From: Acanthaster planci
Lineage: Eukaryota; Echinodermata; Asteroidea; Valvatida; Acanthasteridae
Reading direction: 5' to 3'
Assembly: GCF_001949145.1 (NCBI RefSeq)
Contig: NW_019091363.1
Coordinates: 189,160-248,329, forward strand
DNA length: 59,170 nt
The notes beneath the pieces are model-generated. The model saw nothing but the letters and a program-made list of their open reading frames with translations, ran no database searches and was not told the DNA's origin. Each line of letters begins with the position of its first letter. The first letter of the stretch is position 1. Shown here one piece after another: positions 23,613 through 34,784 of this stretch. A program made the position numbers and the translations under genes.

Positions 23613-24638
23613 TCAGGCAAATTCGGTGATTCGAGTGCGAGCAGAAGATGCCTTGGAGGAGACTGTCGAGGCTCGGGGTCTGATGAACTTTGCTTTTCGA
23701 AAACACCGACAACGCAGATAGCTGCAGAAATACTTGCGGTAGGTGGAGCTGACCACAGTTATCAGGATGGGGTTGATGCAGGAGTTCGCGTAAGTTAGCG
23801 CCTCAGCGAGCAACCTAAGGTATGTCATAATGGGCGTAAATAGGATGCTGCTGTCGACGTGGAAAATTATCTGAAAGATAAAGAAGGGAAACCAGCAGAC
23901 AATAAAAAGGACGATGATAGCCAAGACTAGATAGGCCAAGCGCTTCCTGGAGCTGATCTGTGATCTCTTGTCATGGACTTCTCCAGGTAAGGCACGGGTA
24001 CTAGCTATCAGCTTCCTGGATATCATACAGTAGTAGACGTTGATGATCATCAGCGGCATGATAAACAACACTAGGCCTCGCATGACAGTGTAGACTTTGC
24101 CTTCCGTGGACATATCGTGGATGACAATACAATAAGTGAAATGCTCGTTACGTATGACCTCTGAGAAGATCAAGGCCGGAATGGAAAAGATGAATCCCAG
24201 GAACCAGACGACGGAGATGATGGCGACGGTGTGTCCAGAGCCGCGGAAGCGAGAGTAGTTCATTGGTGTGACGATGGCTCGGTACCGATCGTGACTCAGC
24301 GCCACCATGGAAAAGATGGACACAGCCTGCGAAATGATGCTGAAGGTGTGGGAGAATTTGCATACGAGCAAACCAAATGGCCACATGTAGTAAACCATCT
24401 GGTAGATCCGGAGCGGTGCGCTAACAAGGACCACCAGGAGATCACCTACGGCCAGGCTGGCCACAAGTGCGTTGGGCCGGTTGCGCATGGAGCGGTTACT
24501 CAAGACGATCAGGATGATGCCGCTGTTTCCAAAAAAACCAACCACGGTAAGGATTGCCGTGACAATCCCGATGGCGTCAATGACACTCTGGTCCACGTCC
24601 TCAAAATCTGTGTTATTCGTAACGTTGGAGAACGACAT
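23613..24638 (-). CDS. Class A GPCR, bombesin/endothelin/CCHamide-like peptide receptor
   Basis: Complete 341-residue receptor in one coding exon. It should sit in the plasma membrane and signal through G proteins. Visible landmarks: N-glycosylation sites NVT and NNT at residues 5-10; TM1 GN (Asn38); TM2 SLAVGD (Asp66); Cys93 at the top of TM3, pairing with Cys170; DRY at 117-119, 24 residues after Cys93; Trp145 in TM4; Pro195 and Tyr203 in TM5; CWFP at 248-251 in TM6; NSCINP in TM7. The NPxxY tyrosine is Ile293, a loss shared with bombesin-type receptors (NPFAL). The tail has Cys305, 310 and 312, likely palmitoylated, and a Ser/Thr-rich end. The open frame extends 27 codons upstream to 24719. 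I chose Met at 24638 because a strong splice acceptor falls inside that extension. The ligand is not determinable; bombesin-like, CCHamide or related peptides are best guesses. Confidence 0.93.
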   Translation of the reverse strand: MSFSNVTNNTDFEDVDQSVIDAIGIVTAILTVVGFFGNSGIILIVLSNRSMRNRPNALVASLAVGDLLVVLVSAPLRIYQMVYYMWPFGLLVCKFSHTFSIISQAVSIFSMVALSHDRYRAIVTPMNYSRFRGSGHTVAIISVVWFLGFIFSIPALIFSEVIRNEHFTYCIVIHDMSTEGKVYTVMRGLVLFIMPLMIINVYYCMISRKLIASTRALPGEVHDKRSQISSRKRLAYLVLAIIVLFIVCWFPFFIFQIIFHVDSSILFTPIMTYLRLLAEALTYANSCINPILITVVSSTYRKYFCSYLRCRCFRKAKFIRPRASTVSSKASSARTRITEFA

Positions 24639-24665
24639 GGCGTCTCTATCACAGGAAATGCTCAG

Positions 24666-24692
24666 CTGAAATAGCAAATAAAGACACTTTAT
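24666..24692 (-). other. Putative 3' splice site in the receptor 5' UTR
   Basis: On the - strand the sequence TCTTTATTTGCTATTTCAG is a good polypyrimidine tract plus AG. The exon would begin at 24665 with CTGAGC, 27 bases before the ATG at 24638. Class A peptide-receptor genes often have an intron in the 5' UTR or an uncoupled promoter exon. The donor exon was not identified; it would lie at higher coordinates, perhaps outside the window. Confidence 0.6.
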
Positions 24693-24719
24693 GTTAAAAC
24701 CAAATGCATCAAACCGCAT

Positions 24720-25272
24720 GCGGTTTACAGATTTGAGGATAAGGGTGTCATAGATCAGGACACTCTTCCTGAGGCGGGGCTCTGAAAGTCATCCCAACAA
24801 CTAAAAACTGCTTATGAACGAGACACAGAACGTATTCCAATTGATCTATCCACAGTCGTTATAATAAATTAGGCTTTTAGGGCAAAGTGTCATATTAATG
24901 TGTCCAGAAACATACCAGTATATTTCTGCCACGTTCCGTACGTTGTTATATTGTGTCAAGTGTCAAGTGTTAATTAATAGCAAGCAGCCAGATCAGTTTT
25001 GTACTTTTGATGAGGTGGGGTGGGTTTGGGGCAAGAGAAGAAAAGCTTTACTGCTCCGACAGCCCCGGAGTTTGATTTACGCGTTCTAGTTTATTTCCTT
25101 TTTCTGACTCTTTCCATCTCTCTAACAAGCCAAGAAATCTTAAAAGTCTGCCGAAGGGAAAGTTGTCCTTCCCCTCTCCACTGGATTCGTCACTGAGACA
25201 ATGTGATTGTACCATCTACAACCCCTTTGAAAACTTTGGTTTGTCTTGAGGTGCATTAACATGCGTTCCAAT
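24720..25272. other. Upstream (intron or promoter) region of the receptor
   Basis: If the splice site is real, this is intron sequence of the receptor gene. No other exon is recognisable. It ends at a fold-back element. Confidence 0.35.
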
Positions 25273-25626
25273 AGACCTTTTGCGAGTTAAATTTGGATAA
25301 ACTCTGATGTACTGAGTTATCTGAGTGGACATAAACATAACAATTTGAATCTCCAGCCTAAAGACACTGTTGCTATACCCTCGTGATTCGGGGCTAGCTT
25401 TTGCATATAGCGACCACCATCGCTGGAATGGACCAGTTTTTTTGTGTCCTTTCTATCCACTGAACTTGGTGCAAGGCGTCTCTTATGTAACTAAGCAAAA
25501 GCTTGCCCCAAATCACGAGGTATAGCAACAGTGTCTTTAGTATGGAGAATTCAAATCGTTATGTTCACGTGAATTTAAAGAACTCAACGTAACAGACTGC
25601 ATTCAGATTTAACTGGCAAAAGGCTT
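25273..25626 (+). mobile_element. Fold-back element family 2, full-length copy with 132-bp arms
   Basis: Left arm 25273-25404 and right arm 25495-25626 are reverse complements over about 132 bases. Shared words are CCTTTTGC, GAGTTAAAT, AACATAAC, ATTTGAAT, AAAGACACTGTTGCTATA and CTCGTGATT. A 90-base centre carries GCGACCACCATCGCTGGAA. No ORF. Long arms and a short unique centre mark a fold-back or MITE-type DNA element moved in trans. Partial copies lie at 19382 and 21880, so three copies lie within 6.3 kb around the receptor gene. Confidence 0.85.
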
Positions 25627-28600
25627 TTCGGTTTAAGAAGTTAACCAGCCGGTTTCACCTCAAAAGTTTCTAGAATCCCGTAAATATTTCTGAAAACTAA
25701 AACTGCTCATTTGCATATTGCGTGATGATGGTCCTCAGTCTGGTCCAGTAGCAAAATAGAATTATCCATGTGCATGTTGGCAGAGTGCAAGTCATTAATA
25801 CGTTTTTTATACATGTACTTCAAGACGCGAGACATTAACAATAACTATTCATACAGCACTCTAATCCAGACAAATCTCGTTACGAGCACACATTTACAAC
25901 AACTTCAAGTGTAAGCCAAACCATCAAATTTGGCAAACACAATACATTCCACCTGTCCACTTTATTTGACAACCACCAGCCCAATGTCAACATGGCATGA
26001 AAACACTTCAGGCGTGCGCTGCGGCTTTCCAACAGTTGTGGCAAACGTATCCAGTTTACGTTTGTGTATAAGTATGGGGATATATAATGTCGAACTGCGA
26101 CATCAACGCGATTGTAATGATCCATTCTGAGAGAGCAAATCCAACATTTCCTCTAACGGCGTCGCGGAGACTGCGTAAACAAGTTTAGATACATACTATG
26201 TCTGAAAATGAGAGTGTTTCATCAGCGCCGAATGTACGAAGGCGCGCATGCTACGAACTGTAAAATATTTATACTACTAGTTTTGGAAACCAGTCGCAAT
26301 TTATCATTTAATCGGCGCTTTCTGATTAAAGAGATTATCTGTCATGGTTTAACAGTAAAAAAAACGTACCTCTGAAATTCTACTCAAAATGACAGTGATC
26401 TATAGGCAATATACAACAGCTTTTTTTCAATAACTTACAATTTGAAGTTTCCTGGTGTTTCTATGATGCACAATTTCACCAGTTCGATACTCTTCAATGA
26501 AGTCTGTTTCACTAACTTATCCTTTATATCAAAAATCGGAACCCAACCATGTCCGCAGATTCTATGTATTCTCAATCCAGCTGAGGTGGAATGCTCGCCT
26601 ACCTTATGTTTTCCCCCTCTGTAACCAACCGCTGTGATCGACACAGGTGCATGCGCACACGGAAACGACCAGTTCGTGACATTATGATTAAAACAAAACA
26701 AGTATTTTTTAAACATGCAGTTGGAACCTACATAGGTTTTTTAAAAAGAGAGACAATAGCAGATATGAGGATGTTCTAGAAAATATCTTATGACACCAAT
26801 AACGATGCCATCAGAAGATTACTTGAATGATATGACATTTGCAGCAATTTAAAACGCTCAAGTAGGGAGACGACTCAAATGCCTTTGACGGGTTTTTTTA
26901 AGACGACATGCCTGAAGTATTGTCTCTCTGTGCAGCGATGCTCGGATGCATTTCAGAACAAACATGATTTCGTATTCCAACAAAGCTGCCGGCGGCCGGA
27001 GCATACGGATTACGCAGTAATCGCTTTCAAAAGAGTCACTTCAGGAAGATATTCAAGTCACGTTATTGGATCACGGACTGCCAGACTTTTGTTGTAGGCA
27101 GGAAACGTTTTCTCCATCACCAAAAGCATACGGCTTTTCGATAACTCTTCGCTGTGATAGAGAAAATTGTTTGCAATGAAAGGTGAAGCAATTTTCGAGC
27201 TATTTCTTTTTTCTTTGACAAAATTTTGAAAGTAATTGCAGAAGTGATCCAAGGTAATCAGGAGTAAATGATCCTTGCCAATATGTACAGAAAGGAAATC
27301 CATACGGGTTTACAAGGGCTTTTTCCTTAACAGTCGTGGGTCTCTTACAGAAACGGTTCCCTTTTCCAGTGAGGCTTAACGCCCTGGAATCAACGCACAA
27401 TCAAAACAACGGCTGTATATTCAAGGATAAAGGAAGCTGTTATGTTCTTCAAGGCAGAAGCGTGATCACTGTGGTTTGTCGTTTCAATGAAAGCTCGTCT
27501 AGTGATTAAAGGCGCAGGCGTACAAGGCCGGCCAATCAAGTTCAAGTTGGAATTGGAATTCCGTCGTGGTCGTGTGAATCAACTGATTAGGGCAGTGAAA
27601 AGTGCGCTTAGTGACACTATGGGCCTAATAATGACTCCATTTTGATGGATGAAACTCATTAGTTCTGGCTTGTTTGTATTTTTGGTAAAATCGGCTGCAA
27701 TATTTATTTGACATCCATAGCTGTCACAACATTATGTGACCAAGGAGTCTCAAGGCAATTTTAGTAATTATGATACGAATACCTTTGCAAGAGCAGCATG
27801 AACTCGTTGTTTGGATGAGTCACTCGCTTTGGCATCCCGGTGTAGATACAAACGTTATGTGGGTGACCGGAGTTCCTATTGCTTTTGATGTGTTGGGTCA
27901 CATACAATTTTGTATTAAAATAGACGCATTAGCTACATTTCAAACAAACTTTCCACGTTAACTCCAGAAGAATAGCTACTCTAAAAAAATACCTGCTATT
28001 AAAGTGTTGTAAAACAGTTCTTGGTCACAGCTCTCTTTTAAGGTCTTATTAGAATACGTACTTTACATTTTTTAATTTTTTAATTATTTTAAAAGGACAG
28101 AAGGCACAAAGGGTTGGCTAGAAACTTATAGACACTGTAAACCGTTTAATCTTTGATCGGCGCCCTATAAAATGGCACTTAGCTGTAGAGCTCACTCGAC
28201 AGTGCCGAAGTTTCGGAGAGTTTGGACTAACCTTATTTACAATCCAGTTCGAAAACAAGCGATTCGGGGGCAATAGATTATGCAAGATTTACCACCTGAT
28301 CCCAAACTGTGTGCTTAGGATGTAATGTGTCACAACACTGTGTCAAAAGCTAAGTGAGGACCATCCCTCAGCACAACGCTCAGACTAAGCTTCGAGGACC
28401 AAATCCGTTAATTCATTAGCCAAAACAGCATTACGGAAGCTTGAAGCAACCACGTGCCCTCCTTGACAAATGATAATGACATCTGTCCATGATGCCGTAC
28501 CCCGGGTGTCTTCTCTTGCCTACCCTGTTTCAGGGAGACAAACCCAATGCCTCGGTATTTTGTCTTCCTAATGCCCCACATCATACTCAAACACTATCTT

Positions 28601-28691
28601 ACTTCGTCCTCAAAAATAAGGGGAGTGTGGCCAATCGTGGTGAGATCTTGTATATTGAAGTAACAACTTACTAGGAACTATTAGCAACGTG
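25627..28691. other. No gene seen
   Basis: Mixed AT-rich DNA with short overlapping frames on both strands and no recognised motif or clear repeat. Confidence 0.3.
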
Positions 28692-28870
28692 GTGGGATCT
28701 TCATAGACGGGGAGGTCGTACCAAAAGCATGAGCATGCTCAAAATTTACGTAGCAGGGTCAAAGATAGGGGCTTCAAATCGCAGTGACAGCGTATTAACA
28801 ACCAATAGTAAAGTTGACACAATACACGTAGTCTTGGCGTATCAGCGTCGTTGTGGGATCTTCATAGACG
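28692..28870 (+). repeat. 18-bp exact direct repeat, 161 bases apart
   Basis: GTGGGATCTTCATAGACG occurs at 28692-28709 and again at 28853-28870. The surrounding bases are loosely similar (CAACGTG and GTCGTT just before). This may be an old local duplication or insertion footprint. A 116-codon + strand frame (28729-29079) spans the second copy; it has no motif. Confidence 0.6.
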
Positions 28871-31610
28871 TTGTACAAGTGCAGCTCGATTCTATCGGGA
28901 AAAATTGTATGCCATGTCCCACTGGAGAACTATTAAGTGCACTGTTTCAGCCAAAATATATAAGAAATGGTTGGAAATGGGACGGCAGTTTGCTACAAGC
29001 ATACTGCACGTTATACACGCAGCGACAATGTATTACAATCGTACGGGGAATTTTTTTTATCGCAGTACAATTTGAGTAGAGTCAGGACTCACGCCCAGTT
29101 AAATCGTGTCGAGACCGTAATGCGAACTCCATACACGTGCTGGTAACACAGTAACACGTAGTGCAACCTTCGGAGAGCAATTTTTTCGCCCGATTTTCTT
29201 AGTTTCATTCCGTCCCAGCCACGTTTTAATGAAATTTTAAAAGGTAGTGGAGTCTTCCTGGTTGTCTTCAGAGTGTGATGGGGGCATTTACAAGATAATC
29301 AATAAATGAGAACCTTCAACTTGCATACCAGCGACTTGAGGTTTTTTAATTAATTGCAACCAGCCAAACGCTGAGGTCATTAGCACGTTCCAGTAGACTG
29401 CAGTGCGTGACAACCCGTGTGAGCGCATCACGAAGGGCATTAATCCCCTCTCTACTGGAAGATCCTATTCGGTTGTTAACCGACTGTAATCATCACCAAA
29501 TTGTGGCAGTGACCTTTTCAACCTTTTCCGGGGAAAGGTAAAGAATCTGCCCTCCAAGATATCGGCTGTCCCATGACTATCTGAAACCAGACATGCATGT
29601 AAAGACACAAGAAAATCCTTAGCGCGTGTCGGCTCTTACAATGAACATGTCATTGGGAAAACATAACAGTCACTGCCAAGGCTGACCTATTTCTGAAACA
29701 TGGGCATTTCGCGAGGAATTATTGGCAACTGTCATGAAATTGGCGTCAAAATGGTGGAAAAAATTTTGAAGGCTTTGCACCTTTTAAAATTGTATTGTGA
29801 TGATACTATACTGGGGCTGGTTGCCAGGGAATGGTCACCTGGATTATATTTTGTGTAGTACAAGGCTGGGTCCGACCGCGCACCATTTAAAAGAAAGGCA
29901 GATCTGCATGGCTAGCCAGACGATGGGCGACGGGCGCTCCTCCCAATAGCTCGTCTTTTCTTGGCAGATTGATGAGTCGATCGTTTCAGCCTTGCCGTGT
30001 AACTACATGTCCATTATACGAAATAAATTAATAACACTAATCAGATCTTGTAGGGCCCATATTACGGAATGTTGCTATACCATTATCCCTGCAAAGAAAG
30101 CGTGTACGTCGACCCGTCCAATTGATTTCACAAGGATACTGAACAAACAGTTCTCCAGAGCTGGGCATTATTTTTTGGTATTGCGAACAAGCCCACGGAA
30201 CATTCGGTTGACAACACTGAGCATGCGTGCTGTTGTCAGTGAGACTTTTTACTTGGCTGCATAAAATAAGACACACTTGAACTGAACTAAAACAGCTCCT
30301 TTTATGGATAGACCAAACAAACTGCCGGCAGTGCACATTTGCAGGATTGCCGAGTTTCCAACATGGAAAGAGTTCCGTACCGAGTGGCCAGGGCAGCCGA
30401 AACGATACTGCATGAACACCCTGGAGACGAAGTTGCCCCCAATCCATCAAGAAAATTAATCCACGCAAACTGAAACCGCTGTTACTGCGCGAGCCTCCAG
30501 TCCTGATGCACCCCCCCCCCAAACGGCGTTTTAGTGGTAAAATCGATGTTATTCTTTCGGCGAGGAAGCGTTGCACACCAGATATACTGGTGCATCGGTG
30601 TTACACGGCTCAAAGCAAACTTCTCGAGAGCCTCGAACAAGCTGTCACATCAAATGATGCCCCGAGCACCGTGTGTGACACGACTCCAGTCTGTAAACTG
30701 CCACTTGGACTCGTAATGCCTGAGGTAGAGAGGTATATTGAAAGACAACATGTGTGTCATATCGGGTAGGAAATGTTTATGGCATGATTGATAACACCAG
30801 TGGTGGACCTCCATCGACCATATTAAATGCCAAGGTTTAAATCCATGAAAACAGTTCACCAAATTTGTCGGAATCATGCTCAAGGGTCGATGAGAAGCGT
30901 CACTAGGGACAATCCTGAACAAATACCGTGGTAATGCACCTCAAAAGAGAACTGTAGAATGGGAGGAAGTGTGTGCACAAGATCGTGATTCGGGCAAGTT
31001 GGCTGATATCGGAAACAAAAAATCCAAAGCCAAAATGTCATAATGTAAAGAGATCATGCGCAAGCACTCCTTAAGAGGCGCAGAATAAGTGAGAAATCAA
31101 AGATAGCCACTAGCAACGTACCACATTCCCGCCCTCCGCATATGAAGACAACAAGACTACAGGCCGTGCGCATTCCAATGAGAATAATTTTCTGTTGGCG
31201 CATTCGATTACTTCCCTTGCGTTTCTTGCAGTGTTGTCACGGGTTTGGACGTGAATGCGCAATACATGTATATGGAAATAAACGAACGATCTTGGGTAAG
31301 TTGAGGTGTCTCTACCAGGCTTACAGGCCATGCAGCAATTAAGTTTCCAAGATGAATGAGAACCACTGAAAGCCACGGGTATCTACACACGCGTTTCTTG
31401 GCTATCTTTTAGAGAGCTAATCCTTGAGCCAAATTGCTACAACGATGTTTACAACGGTGTCAACCTACCTAATTCGCATCGCTATGTTTGTCTAAGCCAC
31501 CATGTTGGCGCCCTGTATTGTGGGTCACTTCCCTGAGTTAATTAACCAGTTCGACGGGGTTGGTCACAGGGGCCATTTCATTAGCCATTTAGAAGTATGT
31601 ACGACATAAT
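28871..31610. other. No supported gene
   Basis: Contains a 179-codon - strand frame (30037-30576), among the longest unexplained frames here. It has no transmembrane pattern, domain motif or signal peptide I recognise, and an overlapping + strand frame exists, so chance is likely. A run of ten C lies at 30511-30520. Confidence 0.3.
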
Positions 31611-31672
31611 AGGAGGCGCTATTTGAAGTAGGTGAAATTGGAGATTTCACTCAAATCAAATAGCGCCCTCCT
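31611..31672. mobile_element. 62-bp hairpin element
   Basis: AGGAGGCGCTATTTGA at the left is matched by TCAAATAGCGCCCTCCT at the right (one extra C). The similarity continues inward through GGTGAAAT/ATTTCACT to a short centre. Nearly the whole unit is a hairpin. The word AAGGAGGCGCT recurs near 33293, possibly a fragment of the same family. No coding content. Confidence 0.75.
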
Positions 31673-31995
31673 GTTGTCTCCGCTACACCTCTAAAAGGCT
31701 AACAGCTAGCACAAGAAGTCACGTCAATAACCCAAGAAGTCGGGCTTGCACGGGTAAGCGCGGGGGTGTAGTCCCACAGAGATATGGAACACCTTAAAAA
31801 AATTAACTGGCGACGCGCGTTCTTGCCTGGGGGTAACATGCTTGAGGAAAGATACAAAAAAGCGCACAACGCACGACGCAACCAAAAAAGGAAAGTACAG
31901 CACTAGCACTCCAACGTGCTTGAGATGGTCTTCCGGTTCGTAAGTGGCTTCGTCAGAAAGGCAGACGCGCAACGGTTTTCAGGCTCTAATTGGAC
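31673..31995. other. No gene seen
   Basis: No recognised coding sequence. The word CCGGTTCGTAAG near 31933 also occurs in the right arm of the element ending at 32427. Confidence 0.3.
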
Positions 31996-32050
31996 GATCG
32001 CCGAAGTAGCGTTAACTTCCTGTTCCATGGTTCCACGTTTAACGGCGATC
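31996..32050. repeat. Hairpin with GATCGCCG ends
   Basis: GATCGCCG at 31996-32003 is the exact inverse of CGGCGATC at 32043-32050. A GTTAA word lies inside the left arm, and its inverse TTAAC inside the right. Lies just left of a larger fold-back element. Confidence 0.55.
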
Positions 32051-32077
32051 ATTGCAAGTAACTCTCTGTGCAGTGCA

Positions 32078-32427
32078 CGGTACAGTGGGCGTGGTTTAAA
32101 CTGAAGTGACATCACACTTAAGAACCGGATCCACATAGCTTTACGCGCGTGGAGCTAGATCACGTGTTGGAAGAAAGATACACTTAGCTGCATACTTTAC
32201 GTTCATCTTTGCGGTCAACGAGGGCCCAAAAACACTCATTGCACAGTGAGTACCCGATAGGCCCCAATAGAGGGATTTCACATTAGCACCGTCTGCGAAT
32301 ATCTGCATCGAAACCGAGGCTCTCTGTGTTGAACTTCGTCGCGCGCCCGCGGAGTCTACACAGTTCATGGAGTATCCGGTTCGTAAGCGTGACGCCACTT
32401 CAGTTTAAATCACGCCCACTGCATAAT
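32078..32427. mobile_element. ~350-bp fold-back element, ~50-bp arms
   Basis: The left arm CAGTGGGCGTGGTTTAAACT then GAAGTG..TCAC..CTTA..GAACCGGAT (about 32082-32133) is the inverse of the right arm, which ends CAGTTTAAATCACGCCCACTG (about 32376-32421). The arms agree at roughly 85-90 percent by eye. The middle is GC-richer and has no clear ORF. I saw no certain target-site duplication. Confidence 0.75.
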
Positions 32428-34049
32428 ATAAACGACCATCGCAAGTACGTTAGTTTTTTTCTTTGGATTTTACGTGTCGAGTCATCCTGAAAGACTCTTA
32501 CACAAAAATTTTCAGCCTGAAAAGTCAGACTTTAACATACCTTTATGTATTTTGTGTCTTGACTCCTTACTTTCAATCGCCTGATCGTATTAAGAATTGA
32601 AGATGACACATACAGCCTCGTTTTCAAACGCGGAAGTGCGCAGATCGACGCTAAAAGCGTCGTATTGGGATCCCTCTATTGAACGCACTGAGTGGACCTC
32701 ATGTGCATGTAGTTAGAATTGCTTTCCCTTAGAATAGAAAGACTAATTAGATCGGCAACGAGTTCATACACGCCACTCACAGTGCGATGACTGTGCACCA
32801 TTTTATGGTCCCTCATGGACGCGCAAAAAGTGAACGTACTAGGCCTATGGCTGCATCCGAACCTGTTGCCCACAGCTAGGATGAGGTCTTTGCTTTTTAT
32901 ACTGGAAGTAAAACCGAGACAGACGGAGCCAAAGCTCCGGAAGCCCATGTCGGGCAGGGCCAGAAAGGGTACAGCCAGAATATATCTACCCTCCAGCACT
33001 TGACTTAGCTCGACGAGCACGAAGCTATTGACATAAGCATCTAGAACGTGCAACGCCCATTCGCCACAGTAGTTGCACATCTTTCCCAAGAACACGACCA
33101 ACAGGGCAAGACCATGCGTAGGTCTATAATGCACGCGTTGCCGATCTAGTCTTTTCGTTCTATATCCATGCATTTAGAATAAACCATTCGGAATTTGTTC
33201 CATCTCATTTCATTATCCTCCACAAATATGCGCATGAATTTAAAATGTCTACACTCAGGAGACGTCAAACTTTGTCGGCGAGAGCAACAATAAGGAGGCG
33301 CTCCCGTAATTTAATATAAGTCTACGGGTATTACCGTGGTGACGGTGTCCATCACACCACTGGAAACAAAGACCTCCATGTGACTGTCTGAAAGGCAAAC
33401 GCGCGGACTGAATTGAAAATTTCGAATCTTAGTGGGTATTCCAGTCACTTGCCACACAACCAAACGCTTTAACTGGGTCAAAGAGCCTTTCTTTCATCTG
33501 AGAAATTCACACCGCACACCGTCTACTGCGCCCCTGCGAAGCATGATCAGAAGGTATACTAGCACCCGTGGGACTTTGGCATTCAAGCTGCTACAGATGC
33601 TCAACAACAGGGGTGACCCTTGATAATGCATCCGTGTACGCACCGATCAAAGCGGAGTTTCTGAGGTCGGCCCAGGGGCACCACAAATGTCTGTTTCTAT
33701 CCCATAACCATCGAAATGATTTTTCGAGGTGGGATAGCACAGACTGTGGGGAAACGCCGAGGCGGATGCCGCTAGGGATACCTGCGTGCACGCAAACAGC
33801 TGCCGCTGCATCGATGGGGCTAACAAGTAGCCGATGCTAGCAACCGGCCAATGTGACTTGGAATTGCCGCCCCAAACACGCCTCGCGGCTACATCGCGCC
33901 CACATCAAAGAAAAAACCTGGACCTTTTGAGCACGGGGCCGCAGCAGACGTCGCGAACGTCACGTTTAGGGAGCAGGTGAACTACGCCGGCAAAGCAACA
34001 CCCTGGGCAAAAGAAAAATACAAAACGGGAAATTAGGTACTTTTACGGA
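32428..34049. other. No supported gene; one unexplained 165-codon frame
   Basis: The - strand frame 32676-33173 has a hydrophobic N-terminal third and a segment (CNYCGEWALHVL to EGRYILAVP) that faintly recalls TM3 and the DRY region of a GPCR. The Cys-to-Arg spacing is wrong and no other helices follow. It may be a decayed receptor fragment or chance. Nothing else is recognised. Confidence 0.3.
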
Positions 34050-34486
34050 ATAGCTGTCACCTCCAGTATCTGCCGGCTCAGAAAGAAACAACAATTAAAG
34101 GCATGCACCAGGATTTTAAAGTGATAGCACACCCAACTTTCTCTCGTGACAGAAAGGTTTGGCTGAGAAGTTTATGATGTAATTTGGTGTGATATTGCCA
34201 TAAAGTCGTAGACAACCTGCTGTTGATAAATTGATCATTTTGCAATGCGAACCATCTGGCAGTAACATATGTTCGGTGGAAACATCCATAAAGCGTCTAG
34301 ATAGATAAAGAATTTAAGGATTCAATTCACAACAAAGAAAAATATGTAAATTATACGTATGTATATAGCTGCACCTCCAATAGTTGGTGTCTCCAAAAGA
34401 AGCGACAAACATACCGCACCAGCATTTTAAACGTGACAGTACCACCGACGTTTTATATAAAAAACCTAGACTCGCAATGCCTCTGC

Positions 34487-34623
34487 GCCATTTTACCCTG
34501 CCGAATACAAAGGCGATGATTTACCACTTGCACTGTAACTATCATTTTACGTCACAGACGGATTTGGTTGACGATGGCGAGCAAGCCTTTGTACAACCTT
34601 TGTATTCGGAAGGGCAAGATGGC
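34487..34623. mobile_element. Hairpin element with 27-bp arms
   Basis: GCCATTTTACCCTGCCGAAT then ACAAAGG (34487-34513) is the inverse of 34597-34623, with two mismatches. The 83-base centre has no ORF. It lies inside the second copy of the duplicated unit, so it probably inserted after the duplication. Confidence 0.75.
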
Positions 34624-34681
34624 CACTGGTGATTATATATAACAGGTTTTGCCCTTACCCAACGTATATTAACATCTTGAA

Positions 34682-34710
34682 AATGGCCACTGGTGGTTTC
34701 AGTGGCCATT
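34682..34710. repeat. Perfect 11-bp-stem hairpin
   Basis: AATGGCCACTG, a seven-base loop GTGGTTT, then CAGTGGCCATT. The word ATGGCCACTGGTG also occurs at about 34619, at the right edge of the preceding hairpin element, so the two are related by a local duplication. Confidence 0.7.
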
Positions 34711-34784
34711 GTGTGCTGATTAAGGGCATTACGGGTCCACATTTTTTTAGTTTTGAAGCCGTGGACCGCACAGCCAAATTTTCT

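Noticed and set aside
24231-24674. 147-codon + strand frame
   Set aside because: Lies antisense inside the receptor exon and has no motif; it is a shadow of the real gene.
24639-24719. Upstream Met of the receptor (27 extra residues)
   Set aside because: The extension contains a polypyrimidine tract plus CAG splice acceptor and is not a convincing signal peptide; the Met at 24638 is directly followed by a glycosylated N-terminus.
30037-30576. 179-codon - strand frame
   Set aside because: No recognisable domain, no splice or promoter context, and overlapping opposite frames; frames this long occur by chance in moderately GC-rich patches of a 59-kb window.
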